Assembly: GCA_963978545.1 (NCBI GenBank)
Contig: OZ021727.1
Span: forward strand, 95,046,262-95,110,261
DNA length: 64,000 nt
Reading direction: 5' to 3'
Origin: Linyphia triangularis
Taxonomy: Eukaryota; Arthropoda; Arachnida; Araneae; Linyphiidae
The notes beneath the pieces are model-generated. The model saw nothing but the letters and a program-made list of their open reading frames with translations. It was not told the DNA's origin and did no database searches. Made by a program: the position numbers and the translations under genes. Positions 1-10,960 of the stretch are shown here, piece after piece. The first letter of the stretch is position 1; each line of letters opens with the position of its first letter.

Positions 1-625
1 TTCAGTGAATCAATCTGAAGACAATACATTAATTACAGAATTTTTTAAGTAAACTTACTTTGGAAATGTATAATTGAAATACTTTAAGAAAACATTGTAG
101 TAGCATTAATTTTTATTGAAGAATAAGGAATTAATGTATAATAACCATTTTGAAGTAACTTAAATAAAATTATGAAAATATGAGATTTAAAAAGATTGAA
201 ATGAAATGCCATTCATTCCTTCTACAGAATGAGTTGAAGATTGTGAATACATGTTTCTTTCCAATGTAGTAGTATTTGTGTGAGGGTTTGAAGCCCGTCT
301 TAGTATTATGTATTCGTAGCCGTTAGTGTTAGGTGGATCATGTGTAAATATTGTAAATCTGCTTCTGTTTCACAGATGGGTCCTTCAATTCCTTGTAGTC
401 TCGTGGACACTATGTAATATTCTATAGACATTTGATGGTGACAATAAAGTAGAAAAAGATTCACTGGTATTGTTTCAATGTCTCTCTTCCTGCTTGCGTT
501 TTCGTCTTTCTCTTCTAAGAATATCTAGTTTTCTTAGACTTCAGTATTTCTACTTAAAAATAAAAACACTTTTGAGGGATAGTGACATAAAAATGTGCTA
601 ATATCCTATTTCCAGAATAATAATA
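1..625. other. AT-rich DNA without a recognised gene
   Basis: No open frame of substance is seen. An AATAAA hexamer lies at 443-448, after a less AT-rich stretch (about 280-420), which could be the end of a transcript or of an LTR-like repeat. No TG...CA termini or coding sequence could be tied to it, so nothing further is called. Confidence 0.4.
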
Positions 626-832
626 CAGGGAGTTCACAAATTAGTTGGGCAATGGAATTCAAAATCATCTGTATAAATCTTAATAACTAGATATTATAAA
701 TAATTCTTTTTCTCCAGCTAATTTATGTTCACCATGCCATTCTGTATGCAAATTTTATTTTATTATAACTATTTATAAAGAGTTGTACAGATCTATTTGA
801 AGTTCATTGCACAACTAATTTGTGAGCACCTG
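626..832. mobile_element. MITE with ~50 bp terminal inverted repeats and TA target duplication
   Basis: The left end CAGGGAGTTCACAAATTAG and the right end CTAATTTGTGAGCACCTG are imperfect inverted complements. The similarity continues inward for about 50 bp (GGCAATGGAATTC against GAAGTTCATTGC). TA dinucleotides flank both ends (624-625 and 833-834). At 207 bp with no coding capacity, this fits a non-autonomous Tc1/mariner-type element. Family assignment rests only on TA flanks and size. Confidence 0.7.
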
Positions 833-879
833 TACATTCACGAGAGCACTACATTAAATGATGCTATTTTTCTGGAACT

Positions 880-962
880 TAACTGAAAATGTATCTTTGA
901 GCGAATTTCATCAGAAATGGGAAATCAATCTTTTACCAATCAATAATTACTAATACAATAAA
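880..962 (+). repeat. Dispersed repeat, copy 1 (second copy at 13730-13822)
   Basis: This segment resembles 13730-13822 in the same orientation. Both contain AATCAATCTTTTACC or a one-base variant, followed by ATCAATAATTACTAA. The two copies lie outside the left and right composite elements respectively. The full extent of the repeat is unknown and no coding sequence is seen. Confidence 0.5.
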
Positions 963-1196
963 ACTAAATTTTTCCAATAAGAGTGGTCTTCGAACTTCTA
1001 AGCAAAGATCTTTAAAAAAAAAAGGGAATCCCTGTTTTTGAAATGACTTAAGTATGAAACAGAAAGAAGAACCAAGTGGTATATTGGTTAGACAGGGATG
1101 GATTTTAAATACATCGGTTTGGGAAATTGGTTGATGGTAGTGCATTTGATAACGGCTACATATAATTCACCGATGAGGTCTATTTTCATTCCATTT

Positions 1197-1465
1197 ATAC
1201 CTCGGAACAACATTACTTGAGCCTTGAGTATACAACGCTGTAGGTTGGATCCTTCCGCGTCAAGATAGAGTTCCGAATAATTTACATCTTTTACCGTAAT
1301 ATTGATAACCAGCGCACATAGTTTTGTATCAAACTAAAATATATGTTAATAACAAAAAGAAAATAAGCGCTTTTAAGGTTATATCTTAATTAATATTTTA
1401 CCTTTCTAACCATGATCTTAACTAATCCACCACACATCATTCCAATCAGCCAATCAGGGCGTAGT
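1197..1465 (-). repeat. ~270 bp dispersed repeat, uninterrupted copy
   Basis: The reverse complement matches the sequence around the fold-back element at 14955-15905. Shared words include CTGATTGGCTGATTGGAA, CTTTTTGTTAT, ACGCGGAAGGAT and CTCAAGGCTCAAGTAA, in the same order. This copy lacks the ~660 bp fold-back insertion present in the 15 kb copy, so it works as an empty site. No coding capacity is visible. Confidence 0.65.
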
Positions 1466-1499
1466 AAGTCAGCTTCACACATCGTTGTACACTGTTAAA

Positions 1500-1800
1500 A
1501 ATTTGGTTCCACCCTGCACCAAAATTTGGTGCCCATTTTGCTGCCACCAACATTTGGTGCTTAGTTTCACGAAATAATGGTGCTACCTCGGACACCATAT
1601 TATGGTGATAGGTTGCACCAAAATTCGCGTTTTCGCTACACCATTTTATGGTGCATGGTAGCACCAAGATTCCCGTTTTCGCTACCCCATTTTATGGTGC
1701 ATGGTTGCACCAAAATTAGTGTTTTCGCTACTCCATTTTATTGTGAAACGTTGAACCAATATTTGCGTTTTTGTTATACCATTTTATGGTGATAGTTTAA
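1500..1800. repeat. Subterminal GCACCA/TGGTGC palindrome cluster, left copy
   Basis: About six degenerate units of roughly 45-55 bp follow the left terminus. Each has a short palindrome (for example GCACCAAAATTTGGTGC, or ACCATTTTATGGTGC) followed by CGTTTTCGCTAC-like spacers. Short open frames here are produced by the repeat and have no coding features. Clustered subterminal palindromes are typical transposase-binding architecture, but that role is inferred. Confidence 0.65.
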
Positions 1801-2829
1801 ACCCCCTTTTATATTTTTTGTACCGCATTTTGAACTAAAGGATTAATCAATATTTATGATTTCTGTCCTCAACTTAAAGGTGCATTAAATGTTGAATAAT
1901 GCGTTTCCCCCCCCCCCTCCTCCTGCTTGTTATAGCTGTGGATAGAATATATATTTTTAAATTAAATATTGTTTGTATTAAATAATTTTTATTGTTTTAA
2001 ATTATTACTTTTTCATATATTATGTAGTTTTATAAATAATATTTTGTATATAAATTATTTTAATGTATTATAAATAAAAAATAGTTATCATTTCAACATT
2101 CAATGAGGATATAACTGCATGGGTTCTTCAGCTAGGGCAATGAAGTAGTATAATCATGCATTAATTAAAAATATATCCATTTGGAAACAACCAATATTAA
2201 AGTAATTTTTTTTTCAACAAATAAAATATCCACATATTAAGTAGAAAATATAATTAAAAAAAATTATATTTCTAATAAGCATTACTATTTATTTAAAAAC
2301 TGAATACCTTTATTTATTGTTACCAACAATAACCCTTTTAAATAATTAAAATTATGATCAGATCAACAATTCTCATATTTTAGCAAACTATTTTTATAGC
2401 CCTGTATATTTCACACAGAATACTTGAACAGGAAAACATTGTTTACTTATTCAATCAGATCTCAAATGCAATAAAAATTAGTCACATGACACCCTCAATT
2501 TCATATATATATATATATATTCAAATTTAAATAGCAGCTTCACATTATAAATGAAAATACAAAATCAAAATATTTTATTAATTGCTCATTACAAAAAAGC
2601 AAACTGAACAGATGTAATTACAAAACATTTTATGAATAACAATACGGTTGGTAAAATTAGCATCCCACTTTCTCACCGCAACTTGTGTTAAGGCAACCAC
2701 AGCTTCAGAATACCATTATATTTTGCCCTGTTGGACATGTGTATCTAAATTATACTATCAAACAAATTCTGTTTAAATATATTTGTAAAAAAGTAATATA
2801 TTATAAACATACATTTTTAATACAGAAGA

Positions 2830-3052
2830 GACAGTACTTTTCCCTTAAAGGGTGCTATTGGCAAAAAATATCCAAGTACAGTAAGGATTCTGCGTTAAGA
2901 ACTGTTTACGTAAAACCAAGCCAAATCATGGCAACCATAGGCAGTTAACTTATTAAAAAATGGCAGCTGCTGCCATTTATTGGCAAAAATTATCTTGGCG
3001 CAGAATCCGTACCACACTTGGATTTTGCCAATGGCCTCCTTTAACGGAAAAG
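2830..3052. mobile_element. Nested inverted-repeat element inside the left composite copy
   Basis: Arms of about 65 bp face each other. The left arm runs AGTACTTTTCCCTTAAAGG, GCTATTGGCAAAA, then GGATTCTGCGTTAAG. The right arm is its imperfect complement, CTTGGCGCAGAATCC, then TTTTGCCAATGGCC, then GGAAAAGTAC. The centre carries GGCAGCTGCTGCC. ACAGAAGAG occurs just outside each end and may be a target duplication of 8-9 bp, suggesting a hAT-like MITE. The corresponding copy in the right composite element is at about 11888-12112. Confidence 0.55.
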
Positions 3053-3989
3053 TACAGAAGAGGCTTTTTAAAGCATTTAGTTGATTAAAAGTCTGTAACT
3101 GAGCACTAAATCAACTTATTATTTTGCAGATTATATTTTTTATCATATTACAGCAACCTTTCATTATGCAATGGTATCATGTAGCTTAAAATAGAATATA
3201 TTTAAAAAAAATTTATTTAAAGTCACCTTCAGAGGAAGTCATTTTACTGTTATTTGTACTAAATGCAAGTTTTTCATGTTGAAATAGGGGAATTCTTAAT
3301 AAAGAATAATTAAAAAAAGCTGAGGGACAACCAATAATACCACAAACATACCGAAAAAGATAGCTCATGTTTATGTTTATTACGAGCAGGGTAGAAATGA
3401 AACTTTTGAAAGTCTACTTTATTTAGCACACAAAAACATTGTTTTTAATCAGGGTTCCCACACTTTTCATACAATAAGAAGCTATTAAACACCTTTAATA
3501 TTTTTCATAAGAACTAACCTTAACTTGCATACATGAATTAAAAATCAAACCTGAACAAGATTTTGTATGATAATTAGCATAAACTATCTTATTTAAAAAT
3601 AAACAACACATTTGAAACCATTAATACCACAAACATATCGAAAATGAGTCAAATCTAGTTAGCTGTAATAAATAAGCTGGAATTTTAAATTACTATTAGA
3701 GAAAAATAAGAATTATTAAAGGTTTTTATAAATGAAAACTAAAAGTAAGGATTTCTTAAAGAGCAAGACCTAGTAGAAACATTGTTTATACATAAATTAA
3801 ATATAAAACATGTACTAGATTATTTAAGGTTTTTTTAGAATAAAACTTGTAATAAGTTCTAGTCTTCTTGAACGGAGCATCAGGTTACTTATCCAGATCA
3901 TATACGAACCACGTTCTGGTGCAGCATAGTCTTCAATTGTGTACTCATTTGACTTAGATCCATTCCTGTTGCTACAATGATAGGTTATC

Positions 3990-4890
3990 AAAATTTAATG
4001 GACTTTGAACGTGGCATTATAGTCAGCGCTTGAAAGATCGACATAGTATCTCCGAGGTGGTAAATAAACTGTACCGTGTGTATCTATTACCCGGTAAAAC
4101 ATCAAATCTCAGAGAAATCGATGCGGTTAGGAAAATACCTTGAAAGACAGGGACCATCAACAACTAAGGAGAATCCTTAAGCAAGATGGAAGTGCACCAC
4201 TTCTACAAATTGCCACAAATTTCAATGCTGGGGCATCAACAAGTGTCAATGTGCAAACAGTTCAAAGAACCATCAATGATGTGAGGCGGAATCCCACACA
4301 TGACGTTGTTGACTACATGACACAAGGATTTACGATTCACCTGGGCCCACCAATATCGCTATTGAACTGTTGATGACAAGAAACTGTTGCCTGGTCTGAT
4401 GAGTCTCCTTTACAATTGTATTGGGCAGATGGACAAGCAGGGTTTGGAGACAACCTTATGAATCCAAGGATCCTACATGTCTACAGGGAACTGTTTAACT
4501 TAGTGGAGCCTCTGCGATGATATGGGGCATATGCTGTTGGAGCGATATGTGACACCTGATTAGTCTAGAGACGACTCTGACAGGTATGTAAGCATCTTCT
4601 CCCATCACCTGCACTTATTCATGTCCATGGCGCATTCGGCTGGACTTGGGCAATTCTAGCAGGACAATGGGACACTCCACATGCCAGAGTAGCTACAAAC
4701 TGGCTCCAGGGACACTCTTTTGACTTTGGACATCTTCGTTGACCACCTAAACCCCCAGACAGGAATATTAGTATATCTGGGATGCCTTGCAACGTGATGA
4801 TCAGAAGAGATCTCCACCACCTCGCACTCCTATGGATTTGTGAGCTGAGCTGAGCATCATCATCGGGAAACTGAAATATACAAAAGAGCA
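3990..4890 (+). pseudogene. Decayed Tc1-like transposase (left composite copy)
   Basis: Conceptual translation with frame changes gives recognisable Tc1-family blocks in order. These are an N-terminal DFERGI segment near 4000, a helix-turn-helix region near 4200-4310 (VQRTIND), the first catalytic aspartate in WSDESPLQLYWADG near 4395, and the second in QDNGTLH near 4660. Several stops and frameshifts break it, so it cannot encode an active enzyme. The reading frame at 4140-4373 is identical in the other composite copy. Flanking Tc1 inverted repeats were not recognised, so it may be the remnant of the host element's own gene or a nested insertion. Confidence 0.75.
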
Positions 4891-5066
4891 TGATTAAGTC
4901 CCGAGTTTATTATTATTTTTATTACGTATAAAATTGTGTTTACTTTACTGCAATTTCATTGAAATATCACTGGTCGCTCTACACAGAATAATTTTTTTTG
5001 TTATTTAATCGATAACTATCCGAGACGATTTATTATTTATGCAATTTATTTCTCAATTAAACTCTA

Positions 5067-5687
5067 TAGTCCGAAGGAGGGCTGCATGTTAAGGTACTCC
5101 ATCGGACATCATTATAATTTTTTTTACAGAATGTGGAGAAAAGTTAGATTATGAGTCCACTGGTCTGCCGTGGCAAAAATGGCCGAAACTGGTCAAAAAT
5201 CGATATGGAATGAGTTGAACTAAATCCGATTGCCAATTAATGAGCATTCTTTTTTTATTTTATAACCCTTAGTTCTTTAATTTTCAATTAAAGGCTGCAG
5301 ACGGTTCAGATATCAGGCGACGGCTTACTTGTATCTTTTAAAAATGAATCAAGTACACAATATATATTATGTCCCTAATGACGTAACTGATGTTGCCAAT
5401 TAAGCTCACTTTTGAAATATGCTAGTTTTCTGACCCAGAAATCAGAAATCATTTGCCTCCTTTTTCATTGAAAATCAAAGTGCGTTGGCTGACCAGAAGA
5501 AAAAGTGAGTTAATATACTAGCAAGTTACGACATATTTGGCAGTCGGATTTAGTTCAAGTCATTAAATCGAGCAGTTTTGGCCATTTTTGCCACAGCAGA
5601 CGAGGGGATTTACATTCTTCGCATTCTATAAAAAATACAGAATGATGTTCGATGATGTACCTCAACATGCAGTCGTCTCTTAGTCTA
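5067..5687. mobile_element. Fold-back element (long inverted arms), copy 1
   Basis: The arms run inward from TAGTCCGAAGG on the left and CGTCTCTTAGTCTA on the right. They share GGCTGCATGTTAAGGTAC/GTACCTCAACATGCAG, TCTGCCGTGGCAAAAATGGCC and its complement, and GTTGAACTAAATCCGATTGCC and its complement. No open frame of interest lies between them. Diverged copies are at 9265-9885 (reverse complement, inside the other composite element) and 15022-15682. Confidence 0.75.
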
Positions 5688-6836
5688 TTAGTGATACAGG
5701 TAGAATTGAAATAAAGGATATATAAAAAGACAATAAACTACGCGTGAAAAAAATACATTTAAAATAGCATTAATTGAAAACGTATAATTTGAACGAAAGG
5801 GGCCTTAAACATTCTTTTTCAGAAAACATGTTTAGATGAAAATGCATTGAATTGTTCGAGAAATTGATTAAATTGAACTTTTGAATATTTTGTATGATTA
5901 AACTTTCAACTGCAGTGGCATAAACTGTTACATAATTCATATGAGCGGCCTCTCAAACCATTCTTCCATAGGCGTGATTAAAAGTTGATGGAAAATTAAT
6001 AAAATATTATTTAAGTACTATTATTTATTTGAAAAGAGGAGGGACCATTGTTCACTTTCAAGGGTGGAAACATTTCATGAAAAACGACTCGGGTCTGAAA
6101 CTGCATACAACAGTTAAAGCTTATAAACTTTAGGATAATGCTGATAATTATTGAATAAAATAATTTTTTATTCATACATATATTGCACCCTTTCTACAAA
6201 AATGACATAAGTCAAAATTTATCATTTTGAGTAAAAAACCCGAGACTGCATGTACTTGAAGCTAGTTGAATGGCACAAGATTGTTTTCATATTAAATTCA
6301 AGTTGAAACAGACTTAAGCGTCCTTCCAGCCCATATAATCTATGATTATGTATACACTTTAACTTAAAAAAAAAAGAATTTTGGGTTGTGTCACTTTTGT
6401 AGCAAGAGTGCGATAAAACATCGCGAAATCAGAAATTTTAAGGTAATTTCACTGGTAATGCATTGCTGCGAATTTGTCAACATCACTTAAGCCTAACTGA
6501 ACACAGGGCAAATCAGTTTCTGCATCGATAAATAATTTACAGTAAGCAAAAAACATTTATCATATATGTAAAATAAAGCATTTTACTTACCTTGATATTC
6601 GAGTAATGATTTAAATACTCTGTGCTAGACATTGCTTTCGGTCTTGATGCGGTTGTTGTCGATTTCAATCGAAGTTATGGTTGCGGTGATCCGAGGTTGC
6701 ACCATATTTTCGTGCAACCTCCTCATCAGTATTTTTCGTTGATGGAAGTTACACCAAAAAGTGGTGCAACTGCCTGCCAGCCATGAAATTGCACCTAAAT
6801 TTGGTTCAACGTTGAACTGAATTTTTTAACAGTGTA

Positions 6837-7309
6837 GCGTATTCACTGAGCTTGTCCAAGTAAGCTTGTCCCAATGTATAGATGGATATGCCAATGAACA
6901 AAACTGGCCTTAGACCTCCCGTGTGACAGAGGTTCCCGGACTGCAATTTCTAGACTAGGTAGCGGATACACCAAGTGCCTCACATTCATCGAGTGCAGGA
7001 AGATCTTCACCACCAGCTCCAAGTGCAACGACCACCAGGCTTCCCCAAAGCATTTGATGGGCTGTTTGAACCTCTCGAGGGAGGACATCTATCATAATCA
7101 TATTCTCTTGCTCGACTTTCTTGGAGTCAAAAGGCTCATGGATCTCGTCTGATTTCGTCACACATGGAGGATAAGCAACAACAACCACACAAAACTGGTG
7201 AACAGGGGGTACTCAAATCCTATCTGTATGTCTTTCCAAACCACTGCATTCTTCAAAAGTGATCGTTTGGATTTCACTATCTAATAAAGAGATCCCTTTT
7301 TACTTTCAA
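6837..7309 (-). other. Start of the spacer between composite copies; unidentified coding-like stretch
   Basis: Reading minus from about 7190 to 6840, open frames of 77 and 81 codons overlap. They include VVVALGAGGEDLPALDE and, in a neighbouring frame, FIGISIYTLGQAYLDK. The base composition is more GC-rich than the surroundings. The last segment faintly recalls the FTLGxxYLDE region of organic-anion transporters, but the match is too short to call. A frameshifted remnant of an older gene or processed copy is possible. Confidence 0.2.
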
Positions 7310-7371
7310 TTACCCATATGTATATATACAGAGAGTAATGAAAGTACAGCATTCGGTCAAAACAAAATTTC

Positions 7372-7413
<42 letters not shown>

Positions 7414-7735
7414 ATTTCTCCACGTTTTGGAGCATCCTGATTTCAAACAAGAGATTTAGAAAAAATGTGTGTGTGTCTGTAGGCAGCATAACTCCCGAAC
7501 AAATTGACCTACGATGTTCAAATTTGGTATGAGGGTGAGTGGCGGCCATGGGACCTACCATTAAGGTTTTCGTCAAAATAGCGGATGCCCATAATGTAGC
7601 TGCCATTGAAAAAATCATGTTTTTCAGTAATTGCTAAAAAACGGCTCCGACAATTTTGTTAAAAATGGCTGTGGTAATGCCTCTTAAGGTGATCGAAACA
7701 TTCCCACCCTGAAATTTCCGTAAAAATGCTTTATT
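7310..7735 (+). repeat. Dispersed repeat with internal T tract (second copy at 28960-29370, minus)
   Basis: This matches the reverse complement of 28960-29370. Shared blocks include CTTTCAATTACCCATATGTATA, split here by small differences, CGGTCAAAA, GGAGCATCCTGATTT or a variant, and AACTCCCGAACAAATTGACC, followed by a word like TTCAAATTTGGTATGAGGGT. A homopolymer of about 34 T lies near 7375-7409. No coding potential is seen, and open frames here pass through homopolymer. Confidence 0.6.
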
Positions 7736-7814
7736 GGAGTAAAAAGCTGAAAAAAGAATGCCTTCAACACAGAGTCTTTTTGTCTTCTTTCCTTGAGCAT
7801 ATCTCATTATTGGT

Positions 7815-7905
7815 CGTTTTTTCTCATCTAGCCAGTTTCACTTATAATAAAGGAAAATATAAGGATTATCGTGAAGCATATCGCCTAAATCACCAATTTG
7901 GCGGA

Positions 7906-7936
<31 letters not shown>

Positions 7937-8092
7937 GGCATATGCAAGAATTATCGCAAAGAATATCGCCAAACTGGCCATTTTTTCTAAATGAATGATG
8001 AAATTATAATAACGGTAAATGCCACAATTCCCCGTCAGTATTATAGTGTAATTGAAAGTTGTGCGATGTTCCACACCCCTAGTTCTAGAGGG
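7815..8092 (+). repeat. Dispersed repeat with internal hairpin (second copy at 26812-27062, minus)
   Basis: Two inverted, similar segments flank a T tract: AAGGATTATCGTGAAGCATATCGCC before it, and a related run containing AAGAATTATCGC and ATATCGCCAAACTGGCC after it. The same organisation, with an A tract at the equivalent point, occurs in reverse complement at 26812-27062. Both copies end near a CTAG-containing edge (CCCTAGTTCTAG here, AAACTAGGG there). It is non-coding and looks like a snap-back MITE. Confidence 0.55.
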
Positions 8093-9264
8093 AAAACATA
8101 AACTCATTTCACTACATACACTGTTAAAAAATTCAGTTCAACGTTGAATCAAATTTTGGTGCAATTTCATGGCTGGCATGCAGTTGCACCAAAAAGTGGT
8201 GCAACTTCCATCAACGAAAAATACTGATGAGGAGGTTGCACGAAAAAATATGGTGCAACCTCGGATCACCGCAACCGTAACCGATTGAAATCGACAACAA
8301 CCGCATCAAGACCGAAAGCCAATGTCTAGCACAGAGTATTTAAATCATTAATCGAATATCAAGGTAAGTAAAATGCTTTATTTTACATATATGGTAAATG
8401 TTTTTTGCTTACTGTAAATTATTTATCGATGCAGAAACTGATTTGCCCTGTGTTCAGTTAGGCTTAAGTGATGTTGACAAATTCGCCGCAATGCATTACC
8501 AGTGAAATTACCTTAAAATTTCTGATTTCGCGATGTTTTATCGCACTCTTGCTACAAAAGTGACACAACCCAAAATTCTTTTTTTTTAAGTTAAAGTGTA
8601 TACATAATCATAGATTATATGAGCTGGAAGGACGCTTAAGTCTGTTTCAGCTTGAATTTAATATGAAAACAATCTTGTGCCATTCAACTAGCTTCAAGTA
8701 CATGCAGTCTCGGATTTTTTACTCAAAATGATAAATTTTGACTTATATTGCACCCTTTCTACAAAAATGACATATGTATGAATAAAAAATTATTTTATTC
8801 AATAATTATTAGCATTATCCTAAAGTTTATAAGCTTTAACTGTTGTATGCAGTTTCAGACCCGAGTAATTTTTCATGAAATGTTTCCACCCTTGAAAGTG
8901 AACAATGGTCCCTCCTCATTTCAAATATATAATAGTACTTAAATAATATTTATTAATTTTCCGTCAACTTTTAATCACGCTTATGGAAGAATGGTTTGAG
9001 AGGCCGCTCATATGAATTATGTAACAGTTTATGCCACTGCAGTTGAAAGTTTAATCATACAAAATATTCAAAAGTTCAATTTAATCAATTTCTCGAACAA
9101 TTCAATGCATTTTCATCTAAACATGTTTTCTGAAAAAGAATGTTTAAGGCCCCTTTCGTTCAAATTATACGTTTTCAATTAATGCTATTTTAAATGTATT
9201 TTTTTCACGCGTAGTTTATTGTCTTTTTATATATCCTTTATTTCAATTCTACCTGTATCACTAA

Positions 9265-9885
9265 TAGACTAAGAGACGACTGCATGTTGAGGTACATCAT
9301 CGAACATCATTCTGTATTTTTTATAGAATGCGAAGAATGTAAATCCCCTCGTCTGCTGTGGCAAATATGGCCAAAACTGCTCGATTTAATGACTTGAACT
9401 AAATCCGACTGCCAAATATGTCGTAACTTGCTAGTATATTAACTCACTTTTTCTTCTGGTCAGCCAACGCACTTTGATTTTCAATGAAGAAGGAGGCAAA
9501 TGATTTCTGATTTCTGGGTCAGAAAACTAGCATATTTCAAAAGTGAGCTTAATTGGCAACATCAGTTACGTCATTAGGGACATAATATATATTGTGTACT
9601 TGATTCATTTTTAAAAGATACAAGTAAGCCGTCGCCTGATATCTGAACCGTCTGCAGCCTTTAATTGAAAATTAAAGAACTAAGGGTTATAAAATAAAAA
9701 AAGAATGCTCATTATTTGGCAATCGGATTTAGTTCAACTCATTCCATATCGATTTTTGACCAGTTTCGGCCATTTTTGCCACGGCAGACCAGTGGACTAA
9801 CAATCTAACTTTTCTCCACATTCTGTAAAAAAAATTATAATGATGTCCGATGGAGTACCTTAACATGCAGCCCTCCTTCGGACTA
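9265..9885. mobile_element. Fold-back element, copy 2 (inside right composite copy)
   Basis: This is the reverse complement of 5067-5687 and has the same 621 bp length. It carries the same inverted arms, with TAGACTAAGAGACGACTGC at the left end and the complement of TAGTCCGAAGG at the right. It arrived with the composite element, since it occupies the same internal position in both copies. Confidence 0.75.
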
Positions 9886-10061
9886 TAGAGTTTAATTGAG
9901 AAATAAATTGCATAAATAATAAATCGTCTCGGATAGTTATCGATTAAATAACAAAAAAAATTATTCTGTGTAGAGCGACCAGTGATATTTCAATGAAATT
10001 GCAGTAAAGTAAACACAATTTTATACGTAATAAAAATAATAATAAACTCGGGACTTAATCA

Positions 10062-10960
10062 TGCTCTTTTGTATATTTCAGTTTCCCGATGATGATGCTC
10101 AGCTCAGCTCACAAATCCATAGGAGTGCGAGGTGGTGGAGATCTCTTCTGATCATCACGTTGCAAGGCATCCCAGATATACTAATATTCCTGTCTGGGGG
10201 TTTAGGTGGTCAACGAAGATGTCCAAAGTCAAAAGAGTGTCCCTGGAGCCAGTTTGTAGCTACTCTGGCATGTGGAGTGTCCCATTGTCCTGCTAGAATT
10301 GCCCAAGTCCAGCCGAATGCGCCATGGACATGAATAAGTGCAGGTGATGGGAGAATATGCTTACATACCTGTCAGAGTCGTCTCTAGACTAATCAGGTGT
10401 CACATATCGCTCCAACAGCATATGCCCCATATCATCGCAGAGGCTCCACTAAGTTAAACAGTTCCCTGTAGACATGTAGGATCCTTGGATTCATAAGGTT
10501 GTCTCCAAACCCTGCTTGTCCATCTGCCCAATACAATTGTAAAGGAGACTCATCAGACCAGGCAACAGTTTCTTGTCATCAACAGTTCAATAGCGATATT
10601 GGTGGGCCCAGGTGAATCGTAAATCCTTGTGTCATGTAGTCAACAACGTCATGTGTGGGATTCCGCCTCACATCATTGATGGTTCTTTGAACTGTTTGCA
10701 CATTGACACTTGTTGATGCCCCAGCATTGAAATTTGTGGCAATTTGTAGAAGTGGTGCACTTCCATCTTGCTTAAGGATTCTCCTTAGTTGTTGATGGTC
10801 CCTGTCTTTCAAGGTATTTTCCTAACCGCATCGATTTCTCTGAGATTTGATGTTTTACCGGGTAATAGATACACACGGTACAGTTTATTTACCACCTCGG
10901 AGATACTATGTCGATCTTTCAAGCGCTGACTATAATGCCACGTTCAAAGTCCATTAAATT
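10062..10960 (-). pseudogene. Decayed Tc1-like transposase (right composite copy)
   Basis: This mirror copy of the remnant at 3990-4890 reads on the minus strand. It shows the same blocks (DFERGI, a VQRTIND helix-turn-helix area, WSDES, QDNGTLH) with the same stops and frameshifts. Shared lesions show that the gene was dead before the composite element was copied. Movement of the composite, if by transposition, therefore needed transposase supplied in trans. Confidence 0.75.

Larger units (their letters stand above)
1490..6834 (+). mobile_element. 5.34 kb TA-flanked composite transposon, left copy
   Basis: The element starts CACTGTTAAAAATTTGGTTC and ends with TTTTTTAACAGTG, and is bordered by TA at 1488-1489 and 6835-6836. 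Both ends carry short palindromes of the form GCACCA...TGGTGC. Inside are a nested inverted-repeat element (about 2830-3050), a decayed Tc1-like transposase (3990-4890) and a fold-back element (5067-5687). The same content in the same order lies in reverse complement at 8119-13456, so the nested insertions predate the duplication of the composite. TA target choice and CACTG-type ends suggest mobilisation by a Tc1/mariner-type transposase. Whether the internal remnant was its own transposase cannot be decided from the sequence. Confidence 0.8.

Noticed and set aside
2685..2948. 87-codon plus frame inside the left composite element, with a 105-codon mirror at 12004-12321.
   Set aside because: It runs through a nested inverted-repeat element and simple AT sequence and has no domain; it is repeated only because the composite is duplicated.
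4619..4891. 90-codon minus frame, identical at 10061-10333 on plus.
   Set aside because: It is antisense to the Tc1-like transposase remnant; its apparent conservation only reflects recent duplication.
7310..7618. 102-codon minus frame with a poly-lysine run.
   Set aside because: The lysines come from a T homopolymer in a non-coding dispersed repeat.
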